From assembly GCA_002424525.1 (NCBI GenBank), contig DIKJ01000198.1:84196-102041 (forward strand): a stretch of 17,846 nucleotides of DNA. The letters run 5' to 3'. Both the position numbers and the translations under genes were made by a program. Shown here in pieces: positions 7,446-15,756 of this stretch (the first letter of the stretch is position 1; every line of letters starts with the position of its first letter). This stretch comes from Bacteroidales bacterium UBA5621. Lineage in GTDB: Bacteria; Bacteroidota; Bacteroidia; Bacteroidales; VadinHA17. Under the pieces are notes generated by a model. The model saw nothing but the letters and a program-made list of their open reading frames with translations. It was not told the DNA's origin and did not search any database.

Positions 7446-9239
7446 ATGAAAATCCCGAAATTACTCATTCTCAATGCCCTGTTTCTTGTAGCCGGACTAA
7501 TATCCTCATGCGCCGGCGGGGCTCAGCAGGTTTTGATTGAAGCCGAAAGTTTCACGGACAAAGGAGGCTGGGTTGTTGACCAGCAGTTTGTCGAGCAGAT
7601 GGGGTCTCCATATCTGCTGGCCCATGGGATGGGCAGACCGGTAAGCAATGCTTCAACCGCATTTGATCTGTCACAGCCGGGCAGATACCATGTATGGGTC
7701 AGGACAAAGAACTGGGCCCCCGGTAACTGGGAAGCTCCGGGGCGTTTTAAGCTTGTTGTTGATGGTGCTCCGTTGGATAAGGTGCTGGGAACAGAGGGGG
7801 ACTGGGGCTGGCAGTACGCAGGCATGGCAAGGTTATCGGGCCCGGTTGTCAGGATCGGACTGAATGATCTTACAGGTTTTGAAGGAAGGTGTGATGCGAT
7901 TTATTTCAGCAAATCACGAAAAGCGCCTCCGGAAGAACCCGGGGAACTTGCTGAATGGCGCAGGATTATCTCGGGAGAAAATGCCGTTCCCGGGGAAGAG
8001 CAGAGATTCGATCTGGTTATCGTCGGTGGCGGAATAGCCGGCTGTGCCGCAGGAATTGCTGCGGCCGAGCAGGGAATGAAAGTTGCGCTTATACACGATC
8101 GTCCGGTGCTTGGAGGAAACGCCAGCGGAGAGATAAGAGTTCATACCGAAGGGATCACCTGGAAATCCGACAGGATAATCGGCATGCTGAATACCGTATG
8201 GTGGCCGAACGGGTCGCCGGACGCTCACCTTGATGATCAAAAGCGCCATGATCATATTAGCCGTTATGAAAACATAACCCTTTTTCTTAACTGGAGGGCA
8301 TTCATGGCCAATACAACAGATAATTACATCACCTCCGTTGACGTCCGCCATATATCCACAGGCAAAACAATCAGGATCAGCGCACCTCTTTTTGCCGACT
8401 GTACCGGCGACGGCTGGATTGGTTACTGGGCAGGTGCAGAATATATGTACGGCAGGGAGGATTCATCGATGTATGGTGAAAACTGGGATGAACATAAAGA
8501 GCTCTGGAGCCCGGCTGAGCCTGACAACAGGGTTATGGGATCATCAGTGCTGTGGCGGACATACGATACCGGAAATCCGGAAGAGTTCCCTGAAGTGCCA
8601 TGGGCGATGGAGGTTGCCGGTGATTATTCGTCAACAGGAGGCACCTGGAAATGGGAGTTTTCGCGGGATGACCTGCACCAGATAAATGATGCTGAACAGA
8701 TCAGGGATCATATGTTCAAAGCAATATACGGATCATTCAGCAATGCAAAGCAGAAGCCTGAGAACTCCGGTCTGGCCCTTGAATGGGTGGGTTATCTGGC
8801 GGGAAAGAGAGAATCAAGGAGGCTTAAGGGTGATTATATCTATACTTTCAACGATGCAAGATACATGAGGGAATTCCCCGATGCCGTAATCATGGAAAAG
8901 AGGGATATTGATGTTCATTACCAGCAGAACCTGGCAGATCCCTCACAACCCGATTTCCTCTCAGAGGCTCTTTTTTATCAGGTTGATCATTATTATTTGC
9001 CCTATCGTACTCTTTATTCAGTGAATATCAATAATCTTTTTATGGCCGGCCGCTGCTTCAGCTGTTCCCATATAGGCCTCGGGGGGCCCAGGGTGATGCA
9101 CACTACCGGCCAGATGGGTGTGGTCGTTGGTTATGCCGCATCGCTGTGCAGGAAATACGATACAACCCCCAGGGGGATCTATGAGAACCATATAGACGAA
9201 CTGAAAACCCTGATCCAAACCTCCGGTTCAAACCCGTAA
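7446..9239 (+). CDS. FAD-dependent oxidoreductase lipoprotein with N-terminal beta-sandwich module
   Basis: 597 residues in three parts. A lipoprotein signal ends at C22 (ISSC). Residues about 28-155 form a beta-rich module that opens with IEAESF and contains GRYHVWVRT, resembling the golvesin/CBM-like modules attached to glycan-active proteins. From residue 188 an FAD-binding Rossmann fold follows with GGGIAG (G194-G199), an acidic residue after the second strand (HD), and GGNASGEIR. The C-terminus carries the flavoprotein signature AGRCFSCSH...GGPRVMHTTGQMG near residues 540-570, which closes the FAD site. I assign it to the PF12831-type FAD_oxidored family by pattern. Relatives occur in polysaccharide-degrading Bacteroidota, Verrucomicrobia and Planctomycetes, and their substrates are generally unknown. 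Export of a flavoprotein by a Sec-type lipoprotein signal, with no twin arginine, is notable. It is probably co-transcribed with the peptidase gene; no joint function is evident. Confidence 0.8.
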   Translation: MKIPKLLILNALFLVAGLISSCAGGAQQVLIEAESFTDKGGWVVDQQFVEQMGSPYLLAHGMGRPVSNASTAFDLSQPGRYHVWVRTKNWAPGNWEAPGRFKLVVDGAPLDKVLGTEGDWGWQYAGMARLSGPVVRIGLNDLTGFEGRCDAIYFSKSRKAPPEEPGELAEWRRIISGENAVPGEEQRFDLVIVGGGIAGCAAGIAAAEQGMKVALIHDRPVLGGNASGEIRVHTEGITWKSDRIIGMLNTVWWPNGSPDAHLDDQKRHDHISRYENITLFLNWRAFMANTTDNYITSVDVRHISTGKTIRISAPLFADCTGDGWIGYWAGAEYMYGREDSSMYGENWDEHKELWSPAEPDNRVMGSSVLWRTYDTGNPEEFPEVPWAMEVAGDYSSTGGTWKWEFSRDDLHQINDAEQIRDHMFKAIYGSFSNAKQKPENSGLALEWVGYLAGKRESRRLKGDYIYTFNDARYMREFPDAVIMEKRDIDVHYQQNLADPSQPDFLSEALFYQVDHYYLPYRTLYSVNINNLFMAGRCFSCSHIGLGGPRVMHTTGQMGVVVGYAASLCRKYDTTPRGIYENHIDELKTLIQTSGSNP

Positions 9240-9271
9240 AAACAAAGAGACGCGCAATTTGCGTGTCTCTT
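9240..9271 (-). terminator. intrinsic terminator of the M28 peptidase gene
   Basis: A 12-13-base-pair stem (arms 9245-9257 and 9259-9271, one G-T pair; the innermost pairs open to give the loop) lies in the 57-base gap between convergent genes. Read on the minus strand it is followed by TTTGTTTTT, a U-rich tract, so it fits a factor-independent terminator about 25 bases after the M28 stop. On the plus strand the flank is TCTGATG, so termination of the FAD oxidoreductase transcript would be weaker. A second small palindrome, TCTGATGTATCAGA, abuts it at 9271-9284. Confidence 0.75.
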
Positions 9272-9296
9272 CTGATGTATCAGATCAAGCAAAGGT

Positions 9297-10865
9297 TTAA
9301 GGCATCATCCTCATCATGTCGGGGGCACCGGGCCGCCCCTTCATTACTGGTTTGCGGGGTATTTTCGCGTCGCGCATAGCCGCGTTATAAACGAATGATG
9401 CGGTTATTACGGCGTTCTGCCTCAGATCGGCCATTATCAGCCTTTCGTAAGTATCCATAACCGTATGATATCCCCGGCCGTATTCAAGAGGATCCTGGAT
9501 GAACTGAAATCCCGGCAGTCCTACAGCTTCGAAAGAGAGATGATCGGTTCCGCTGGTGTTTCTGATAGCTACGGTTGAAGCTTCCATATTTTCAAAAGGC
9601 TTCAGCCACTCTTCGAAAATGGGCCTGACCAGTTCATTTTCCTGCAGATAGATACCCCTGTATCTTCCGCTTCCGTTATCCATATTGAAATAGACTGAGA
9701 ACCTTTCAAATTCGGGCTTGTTCTCTCTTGTTTTTGGATCGACCAGGTACTTTTCCACGTAACCGCGTGAACCATTAAGACCCTGTTCCTCACCGCCCCA
9801 GAGAGCAATCCGGATAGTCCTGCGCGGAGCGATATCGAGGCTTTTCAGAATACGCATTGCTTCAAGCATCACTATGCAACCAGAAGCGTTGTCGGCTGCT
9901 CCTGTTCCCCCGTGCCATGAATCAAGGTGAGCACCTATCAGGACAACCTCATTTCTTAGAAGCTTGTCGGTTCCCGGGATCTCCCCTATAACGTTGTAAA
10001 CTTTTGGACTATCGAAGAATCTGTTCTTAATTTCAACCTCCATTTCAACGGGTATATTTCGCTGGAGAAGTCTCTCCATCCTTCCGTGGGCCTCGACAGC
10101 AAGGTTAAGTTCTGCAATTGGCTCAGGATCTCCGGCACTATAGGAGGCACCGGTGGATCTTGGTACATTAAAGGTTCCCGAGCTGTTCAGGATTACTGCA
10201 ACACCCTCTGATTTAAGTAGTTCTACAATCTTGTTCCGGAGGGTGCGCTGGGCAGCCATTGCTGCAAGGTCCCCCATCATCCTTCTTGCCATTGCGGGAG
10301 AAGAAGCCAGCGCCAACTGTGCCAGCTGCTCATCAGTATACCTGGTGGCAAAGGGTTCGAAACTCATGGTATAGGCTGAGGTTGAGGGCATCAGAACGAT
10401 TTTGCCTGCAAGCTTTCCTTTAAATTTCTCCAGATCACTCTCGCTTGTAACATTCATAAGGACGACCTCTCCACTGACCAGGCCTTTGGTGCTCCCTGTC
10501 CATGCAACGGGGTTACATGCAAAACTTGTGTAATATGGGGCAGTCATCGCCGCATAGGCTTTAAGGTTGTCCCAGCCACCCCGGCTGAAATCCCTGGCTT
10601 CATCGATCCTCACATTCACAAGCCCGATCTCTTCCATCGTTTTCTTTGCCCATTCATTTCCCCTGTCGGCACCCGACGACCCTGTAAGCCGGGGACCCGT
10701 AAAATCAGTAAGGCCGAACGCAAGATCCTCCATGGTGGAGTATCTCATGCCTTCCTGTTTGATTTTGTAGATCATTCCAAGATCCACCTTTTCCGTCTGC
10801 GAACAGAGGAATCCGGAAAGCAGGAAAATAAAAACAAGACTTACGCTGATTCTTTTATTTCTCAT
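9297..10865 (-). CDS. secreted M28 family zinc metallopeptidase (carboxypeptidase Q-like)
   Basis: 522 residues with a Sec signal peptide (positive RNKR then a hydrophobic run, cleavage near residues 20-24; the cysteine there is not in a lipobox). A PA-type insert (about 120-290, with GKLAGKIVLM) precedes the completed peptidase domain. The M28 co-catalytic zinc ligands are visible: H313 (GAHLDSW), D325 (GAADNASG), E360 with general base E359 (GGEEQG), D396 (NMDNGSG) and H467 (GYHTVMD). The 12-residue H-to-D spacing resembles carboxypeptidase Q and differs from Vibrio aminopeptidase. The likely role is hydrolysis of dipeptides or short peptides outside the inner membrane; exact specificity is not readable. 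The last 25 residues are rich in Pro, Gly and Met (GRPGAPDMMRMMP) and probably disordered. It stands alone between a terminator and a divergent promoter region. Confidence 0.88.
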   Translation of the reverse strand: MRNKRISVSLVFIFLLSGFLCSQTEKVDLGMIYKIKQEGMRYSTMEDLAFGLTDFTGPRLTGSSGADRGNEWAKKTMEEIGLVNVRIDEARDFSRGGWDNLKAYAAMTAPYYTSFACNPVAWTGSTKGLVSGEVVLMNVTSESDLEKFKGKLAGKIVLMPSTSAYTMSFEPFATRYTDEQLAQLALASSPAMARRMMGDLAAMAAQRTLRNKIVELLKSEGVAVILNSSGTFNVPRSTGASYSAGDPEPIAELNLAVEAHGRMERLLQRNIPVEMEVEIKNRFFDSPKVYNVIGEIPGTDKLLRNEVVLIGAHLDSWHGGTGAADNASGCIVMLEAMRILKSLDIAPRRTIRIALWGGEEQGLNGSRGYVEKYLVDPKTRENKPEFERFSVYFNMDNGSGRYRGIYLQENELVRPIFEEWLKPFENMEASTVAIRNTSGTDHLSFEAVGLPGFQFIQDPLEYGRGYHTVMDTYERLIMADLRQNAVITASFVYNAAMRDAKIPRKPVMKGRPGAPDMMRMMP

Positions 10866-10955
10866 GGTATTAAATTTTTGTTTTGAACAGAATGGCTAAA
10901 AGTAGAAAAAAAAGTACACGATCACTTTAACCGGTAAAAATGTTTTAACAATAAT

Positions 10956-10963
10956 TAACTTTG
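10956..10963 (+). promoter_or_regulatory. putative -7 element for mutS2 in the divergent intergenic region
   Basis: TAACTTTG matches the Bacteroidota -7 consensus TAnnTTTG and lies 21 bases before the mutS2 ATG. No clear TTG -33 element sits at the expected distance. The 119-base AT-rich region (10866-10984) must also drive the minus-strand M28 gene; there only a near match is present (TACTTTTA on the minus strand, about 35 bases upstream of its ATG). Confidence 0.4.
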
Positions 10964-10984
10964 AAACGCTAAACGCAGGATGTT

Positions 10985-13459
10985 ATGGTTTACCCCGAAA
11001 ACTTCGAATCAAAGATCGGTTTCGACCGGATAAGAGATCTGTTAAGGGACAGATGCCTGAGCCGGATGGGTATAGAGAGGGTGGAGGCTATCCGGTTCAG
11101 TGATAATGCGGATACAGTAAAAGAGATATTATCAGCGACTTACGAATTTCAGCAGGTTTTAAGGTTTGAGGAGAACTTCCCCTCGGATAACTATTTTAAT
11201 ATATCAGATTGTCTGAACAAGGTCAGGGTGGAAGGCACATTCCCGGAAGTGAGGGAGCTCTTTGACCTTAAACGTTCACTGGAGACTATTAAAGCGATTC
11301 TCGGCTTCTTCAGGGCAAGGGATGAAGCCAGATACCCCATTCTGAGAAAGTTATGCGGTTCTGTAAAAACATACCCTTATGTACTTGATTCGATCGACAG
11401 GATAATTGACAGGCACGGTGCAATAAAGGATAATGCTTCATCGCGGTTGAAGGAGATAAGATCGGAGATCATATCCAGAAACATCCAGGCATCCAGGCGG
11501 CTCAATGCCATAATAAGACAGGCCCAGGCAGAAGGGATTGTTGATGCAGACACTGTTCCTTCGGTCAGAAACGGGCGGGGGGTGATCCCTGTCAGTGTTT
11601 TCGACAAGCGCAGGCTTAAAGGTCTCATCCACGATCAGTCGGCATCGGGAAAGACGGTATTTATTGAGCCGGAAGAGATCGTTGAAATAAACAACGATAT
11701 TGTTGAGCTTGAATATGAGGAAAAAAGGGAGATCGTGAAAATACTGACCCTTTTTGCTGATAATATAAGACCTTATATCGATGATCTCCTTGGATCAAAC
11801 ATTTTCCTGGGAGAAATCGATTTCCTGAGGGTCAAGGCTCTTCTCGGCAACCGGTTCGGATCAATCATTCCCGCAATAAGGGATGAGCCGTTCATAAAGT
11901 GGAGACAGGCAGTTCATCCGCTTCTTTCACTTGCATTTGAAAGTATTCCCGGCAGAAAACTGGTACCTCTTGATATTGAACTTGATGAAGGGAACAGGAT
12001 ACTGGTTATTTCGGGACCCAACGCCGGAGGCAAATCAGTTTGCCTTAAAACGGTTGGCCTCCTCCAGTATATGCTTCAATGCGGACTGACAATACCGGTG
12101 TCTGAAGGTTCGGAAACGGGTATCTTCAGCAGCATCCTTATCGATATCGGTGATGAGCAGAGCATAGAGAACGACCTGAGCACCTACAGCTCACATCTGA
12201 TCAACATGAAGCATTTTCTTAAGCACGGAACGGAAAAGAGCCTTATACTGATAGATGAATTCGGGACAGGCACCGAACCCATGCTTGGCGGAGCCATAGC
12301 CGAAGCCATATTGGGTGAGCTTAACAGAAAAAAAGTCTTTGGTGTGCTCACAACCCATTATACAAACCTCAAGCATTTTGCATCACTCACCGGGGGGATT
12401 GTCAACGGGGCCATGGCGTTTGACAATCATCTGATGCAGCCTCTCTTTCAGCTTTATATCGGCAGACCCGGCAGTTCCTTCGCCTTCGAGATTGCCAGGA
12501 AGATAGGGCTTCCGGGAGAGATACTGGATGAGGCCTCAGACAAGGCAGGTGTAAAAAACATTAATTACGACAGGCATCTGAAGGATATTGCACGCGACAA
12601 GCGATACTGGGAAACGAAACGGCAGAAAATAAGGCATCATGAAAAAAGGCTTGAGGAGCTCATTGAGGAATACGAGAGAGAGCTTTCAGGCGCCAGATCG
12701 CTGAGAAAAGAGATTATCGCAAAAGCAAAGGATGAAGCGGAGAACCTGCTGAAGGAATCGAACAGGGTGATCGAAAATACTATTCGCGAGATAAGGGAGT
12801 CGCAGGCTGAGCGGGAAAGGACCAGGGAAGCGCGCCGGCAGCTCGGGGAATACAAGGAGACTGTTATTCAGGAAGTAAATCCCATTGAATCTGAACAGGA
12901 AAAGAAAATATCAGTCCTGGCTCAGCGTGCCAGAAAAATCCAACCCAGCAAAAGCAAAGAAAAGGCAAAGGAACAGGAGGATGATCAGAAACAACTGAAG
13001 AAGGGTGATGCTGTCCGGATGACAGATACCATGGCTGCCGGAGAAGTGATTGAAATCAAGGATAAAATGGCAACGATCGAGTCAGGCAGTTACCGGTTCC
13101 GTGTTTCAGTCGATAAAATAGAAAAGATCAGCAGATCGGAGCTTCAGAAAAGCATGAGGACACAGGTGAAGCCGAAAGAGACCGATCCCCTGCTAAGCCA
13201 GAGGAAACTCAGTTTCAGGCCCGAGATCGATATAAGGGGGGTGAGGGGAGAGGAAGCCATCCGGCAGGTCCGCGATCTTATCGACGATGCTATAATGGTA
13301 CAGCACAGTAATCTTCGCGTCCTTCACGGCAAAGGCAATGGAATTCTCAGAGAGCTTGTCCGTCAGTATCTTGCAACAGTCGATGTGGTAAGATCCTTCC
13401 GTGATGAGCATGTTGATATGGGCGGCTCGGGTATTACCATCGTTGAGATGGATTTCTGA
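10985..13459 (+). CDS. mutS2: MutS2 ATPase/nuclease with C-terminal Smr domain
   Basis: An 824-residue MutS2, the normal family length. It lacks the MutS mismatch-recognition domain. The core/clamp region spans about 1-320. The ABC-type ATPase has Walker A GPNAGGKS (G344-S351), Walker B LILIDE (D424, E425) and the signature around SSHLINMKHF. A long charged coiled coil follows (about 520-640, rich in Glu, Arg and Lys), then a small beta-rich KOW-like part (about 665-715) and the Smr domain (IDIRG from I748, HGKGNG from H781). MutS2 has been linked to suppression of recombination and, in Bacillus subtilis, to acting on collided ribosomes; which applies here is unknown. All key residues are present. 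Its stop codon directly abuts that of the convergent gene, leaving no room for a terminator. Confidence 0.95.
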   Translation: MVYPENFESKIGFDRIRDLLRDRCLSRMGIERVEAIRFSDNADTVKEILSATYEFQQVLRFEENFPSDNYFNISDCLNKVRVEGTFPEVRELFDLKRSLETIKAILGFFRARDEARYPILRKLCGSVKTYPYVLDSIDRIIDRHGAIKDNASSRLKEIRSEIISRNIQASRRLNAIIRQAQAEGIVDADTVPSVRNGRGVIPVSVFDKRRLKGLIHDQSASGKTVFIEPEEIVEINNDIVELEYEEKREIVKILTLFADNIRPYIDDLLGSNIFLGEIDFLRVKALLGNRFGSIIPAIRDEPFIKWRQAVHPLLSLAFESIPGRKLVPLDIELDEGNRILVISGPNAGGKSVCLKTVGLLQYMLQCGLTIPVSEGSETGIFSSILIDIGDEQSIENDLSTYSSHLINMKHFLKHGTEKSLILIDEFGTGTEPMLGGAIAEAILGELNRKKVFGVLTTHYTNLKHFASLTGGIVNGAMAFDNHLMQPLFQLYIGRPGSSFAFEIARKIGLPGEILDEASDKAGVKNINYDRHLKDIARDKRYWETKRQKIRHHEKRLEELIEEYERELSGARSLRKEIIAKAKDEAENLLKESNRVIENTIREIRESQAERERTREARRQLGEYKETVIQEVNPIESEQEKKISVLAQRARKIQPSKSKEKAKEQEDDQKQLKKGDAVRMTDTMAAGEVIEIKDKMATIESGSYRFRVSVDKIEKISRSELQKSMRTQVKPKETDPLLSQRKLSFRPEIDIRGVRGEEAIRQVRDLIDDAIMVQHSNLRVLHGKGNGILRELVRQYLATVDVVRSFRDEHVDMGGSGITIVEMDF

Positions 13460-14539
13460 TCAGTTCAGTCTTATGGATCCGTATGAAGCGTTCACATATA
13501 CGCTGGATGCCGGAGAGTTTTCATCTCCCACAATACCCGATGTCTCATTCATATTGTTCTGGACAATACGCCGCTGATGCCGGAAATTTGCCTCGTTGAA
13601 CCTGAGTCCGCCGTATGAAACCTTTGCATCGAGCTTATAGCTGGCTGAATTGTCTATGCCTATTCTTACACCGGTATACCGTGAATTAACTTCAAGGGAC
13701 TCAAATCCTTCGGGTACACGTTCGACGGTTATCGAGCCATAGCCGGCGTCAAGCTTTAGTTTTCTTGTCAGGGTTCCTATTCCGATATCTGCGTATCCTG
13801 CATCTATTACGAGATTATTAACATCCTGGATCCTTATATTGTCGTATTTTGATTCCGCTACGATTGAGCTGGTCTCTCCGATATTCAGCTTCGAATACCT
13901 GCTGTCTGTAAGCAGTGCCTGACTCTTGCCTATTTCGAGACTGCCGCTGTACCTGGCAATGATCTCCATCCAGCCAACCTCGTCCATTCTTGCCTTGCCG
14001 TAAGCCAGGTTAAGCTTGTTCAAAGGCTTTTCGTTTCCCCGTGTAAACCTGGTAGCAGTAAGATTGCCGTATTTTATGTCCAAATCAACTCTCCCGCGCA
14101 CCTCGTCCATATCGGTGTCACCGTACCTGTTGGCAAGCGTAATATCCATTTCATAAGGCATGTTTATTGTATAATCAATACGGAACCTTCTGGTACCACT
14201 TCCCCAACCGGAAAAGTTGAACTTCGAGTCTATAACGGTCTTGGCTGAAATAAGGGACGGAGTTTCTGCAAACTGGACCTCAATATAATTAAGGTGCTGT
14301 TCGGCTCTCTGCCTGTTGGGCATTTCGACAAGCACTTTTACATGGACAACAACTGACTGCTTGTCCCAGGTGTGGACCACGATGTCGCCATACCTGTTGC
14401 TGATATCCAGAGCTGTTGCAGCTCCCGGTGTGAACTCCTTGTGATATTCCTTTGTAACTTCCTGTGCCGATACTGTTATGGCGAGAAAGCAAAGGCAAAA
14501 AGTAAGGAGTGCTCCTGATCTATAGATTGACTTTTTCAT
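13460..14539 (-). CDS. secreted Tyr-Gly repeat protein, DUF4097/adhesin-like beta-solenoid
   Basis: 359 residues with a Sec signal peptide (cleavage likely after VSA, residue 25). The mature protein carries repeats of the form x-Tyr-Gly/Ser-x-Ile/Leu-x-Val/Ile. The motif tyrosines lie at 50, 139, 157, 180, 197, 215, 232, 249, 267, 288, 309 and 353, so from 139 to 309 the period is mostly 17-18 residues (up to 23). A regular short period with alternating hydrophobic residues suggests a beta-solenoid, as predicted for DUF4097/DUF2807-type putative adhesins. No catalytic residues stand out. The ATG at 14539 lies 20 bases inside the preceding gene, so it is translationally coupled to the anti-sigma candidate. 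Inference: an envelope protein made or sensed under control of the upstream ECF sigma factor. Its exact family is uncertain. Confidence 0.72.
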   Translation of the reverse strand: MKKSIYRSGALLTFCLCFLAITVSAQEVTKEYHKEFTPGAATALDISNRYGDIVVHTWDKQSVVVHVKVLVEMPNRQRAEQHLNYIEVQFAETPSLISAKTVIDSKFNFSGWGSGTRRFRIDYTINMPYEMDITLANRYGDTDMDEVRGRVDLDIKYGNLTATRFTRGNEKPLNKLNLAYGKARMDEVGWMEIIARYSGSLEIGKSQALLTDSRYSKLNIGETSSIVAESKYDNIRIQDVNNLVIDAGYADIGIGTLTRKLKLDAGYGSITVERVPEGFESLEVNSRYTGVRIGIDNSASYKLDAKVSYGGLRFNEANFRHQRRIVQNNMNETSGIVGDENSPASSVYVNASYGSIRLN

Positions 14540-15083
14540 TTTCGTATAAATTTTGATTTTCGTTCCTGATGCTCTTAAGCTGATTGACTATGAATGTGAG
14601 TACTTCAAGCTTCGTCTGATAGTGTTCAATCATGGCGTTAATGATCCTCTCATCGCTGGGGTTAACTTTAAGTTCTTTCTGGAGCTGGACATAAACTGAA
14701 TCCATGCTTTTCATCTCATTGCGAAGGACCTCGATCTGTTCAGGATTGGTTTTCAGTCCACCGGTAAAGAGTTCGCCTTCCATAAGGCTTACCTGATACA
14801 TATAGTAGTTTTCAACCTCCCTGTGTTGCGGAGAAACATCGCCGAGCGCCATTTTGGTGTTTTCAGGCCTGAGAAAATTATCCCAGACCCAGAGGGATGA
14901 AAGTGTAACCAGCAGGGTTACAACAGCTGCTCTCAGAAGATAGGGGACAATGCTTCGTTTGATCCCCGCACTATGGAACCTTTGCTCAAGTTTCCTGTTG
15001 AATCTCTCAAAGTGACCCTCCGATGGTTCACCCGTCTCGAAGAAGTCTTTGTTACTCCTGATTATGTCTTCTATATTCTTCAT
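14520..15083 (-). CDS. single-pass membrane protein, candidate anti-sigma factor
   Basis: 187 residues from the ATG at 15083, whose A overlaps the sigma factor TGA stop (TGATG). A GTG three bases upstream is the alternative start. The cytoplasmic part (about 1-45) contains EPSEGHFERF, a pattern I associate with small Bacteroidota proteins encoded next to ECF sigma genes. One membrane helix follows (about 46-67). The periplasmic part (68-187) is helical, Leu/Met/Glu-rich and probably coiled coil, with no cysteine; the zinc-binding HxxxCxxC anti-sigma motif is absent. Position right after the sigma gene and topology suggest it holds the sigma factor at the membrane and senses a periplasmic signal. 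That role is inferred, since sequence alone does not show sigma binding. It overlaps the downstream repeat-protein gene by 20 bases. Confidence 0.7.
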   Translation of the reverse strand: MKNIEDIIRSNKDFFETGEPSEGHFERFNRKLEQRFHSAGIKRSIVPYLLRAAVVTLLVTLSSLWVWDNFLRPENTKMALGDVSPQHREVENYYMYQVSLMEGELFTGGLKTNPEQIEVLRNEMKSMDSVYVQLQKELKVNPSDERIINAMIEHYQTKLEVLTFIVNQLKSIRNENQNLYENEKVNL

Positions 15084-15658
15084 CACCTGTAATTTTTCCT
15101 GTGTTCATTCAGCTCAGAAATAAGTTTTTGCTTTGCCCTTGACAGCTGTGACCTTGATGTACTGCTGTTGATCCCCAGGATCTCGGCAATTTCATCGTGA
15201 TCGTATCCCTCCAGCAGATAGAGTGAAAGAATGATCCTGTAGCCATCAGGCAGTTTTTCGATTGCCTCTTTCACCTCCTCTACCCGCACATCGATTTCTT
15301 CCTTTCTTAAAGTATCTTCTTCACTGTTGTCCCTGATGCCCGTGTAATGATCAATATCTTCAAAGATCCCTTTTTTCCTGTTCAGGGAGTCGAGAGACCT
15401 GTTTATCACTATTCTTTTAAGCCAGGCTCCAAAACTTACGGTCCCCGAATATGTTTCAATCTTCTCGAAGGCAGAGAGGAATGATTCCTGCATAATGTCC
15501 TCTGCCTCCATCGTATCGCTCACAATCCTCAGACTTGTATTATACATCGCCTTGTAGTATAACTTATAGATCTGAAACTGTGCCCTCTGATCTCCCTCTT
15601 TGCACCTGTCCAGAAGATCCTGGTGCAAGTTCCTGAATGCTGCTTCTACATTAGACAT
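15083..15658 (-). CDS. ECF-type RNA polymerase sigma factor (sigma-70 family)
   Basis: 191 residues with the two domains of group 4 sigma factors. Sigma-2 is at about 22-95 (EAEDIMQESFLSAF and FGAWLKRIVINRSLD, the -10 binding part). Sigma-4 is at about 128-184 (EAIEKLPDGYRIILSLYLLEG, then the helix-turn-helix around EIAEILGINSSTSRSQLSRA, the -35 binding part). There is no sigma-1 or sigma-3. I start it at the ATG at 15658 (MSNVEAAF), preceded by ACAGAAAG, because homologues begin near there; an in-frame ATG at 15700 would add 14 non-conserved residues. The gene heads a three-gene operon with tight overlaps. No TAnnTTTG element is visible in the 98 bases upstream, which leaves room for autoregulation through its own, unknown promoter class. 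Confidence 0.92.
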   Translation of the reverse strand: MSNVEAAFRNLHQDLLDRCKEGDQRAQFQIYKLYYKAMYNTSLRIVSDTMEAEDIMQESFLSAFEKIETYSGTVSFGAWLKRIVINRSLDSLNRKKGIFEDIDHYTGIRDNSEEDTLRKEEIDVRVEEVKEAIEKLPDGYRIILSLYLLEGYDHDEIAEILGINSSTSRSQLSRAKQKLISELNEHRKNYR

Positions 15659-15756
15659 CTTTCTGTAAAGACTGGTTTTTATCGGTACTGCGGCACTCAC
15701 TGTCTGTCAATTTACTAATCAATAGACGTGAGATATTTCTCAATGCTGCACTTAAA

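Noticed and set aside
7914..8351. Minus-strand open frame of 145 codons inside the FAD oxidoreductase gene
   Set aside because: It covers the conserved FAD-binding segment of the plus-strand gene; no ribosome site or recognisable domain.
15084..15086. GTG start for the anti-sigma candidate
   Set aside because: The ATG directly after it forms a classic TGATG overlap with the sigma stop, and ATG is the more likely codon; the protein differs by one residue only.
15659..15700. Longer start for the ECF sigma factor (ATG at 15700)
   Set aside because: The extra 14 residues are not sigma-like, and the ATG at 15658 fits the usual family start and has a purine-rich stretch upstream.
15659..15756. 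Hairpin TGAGA-TATT-TCTCA upstream of the sigma gene as operator or terminator
   Set aside because: Only five base pairs, AT-rich, without a T-run or recognisable operator symmetry; such short repeats arise by chance.
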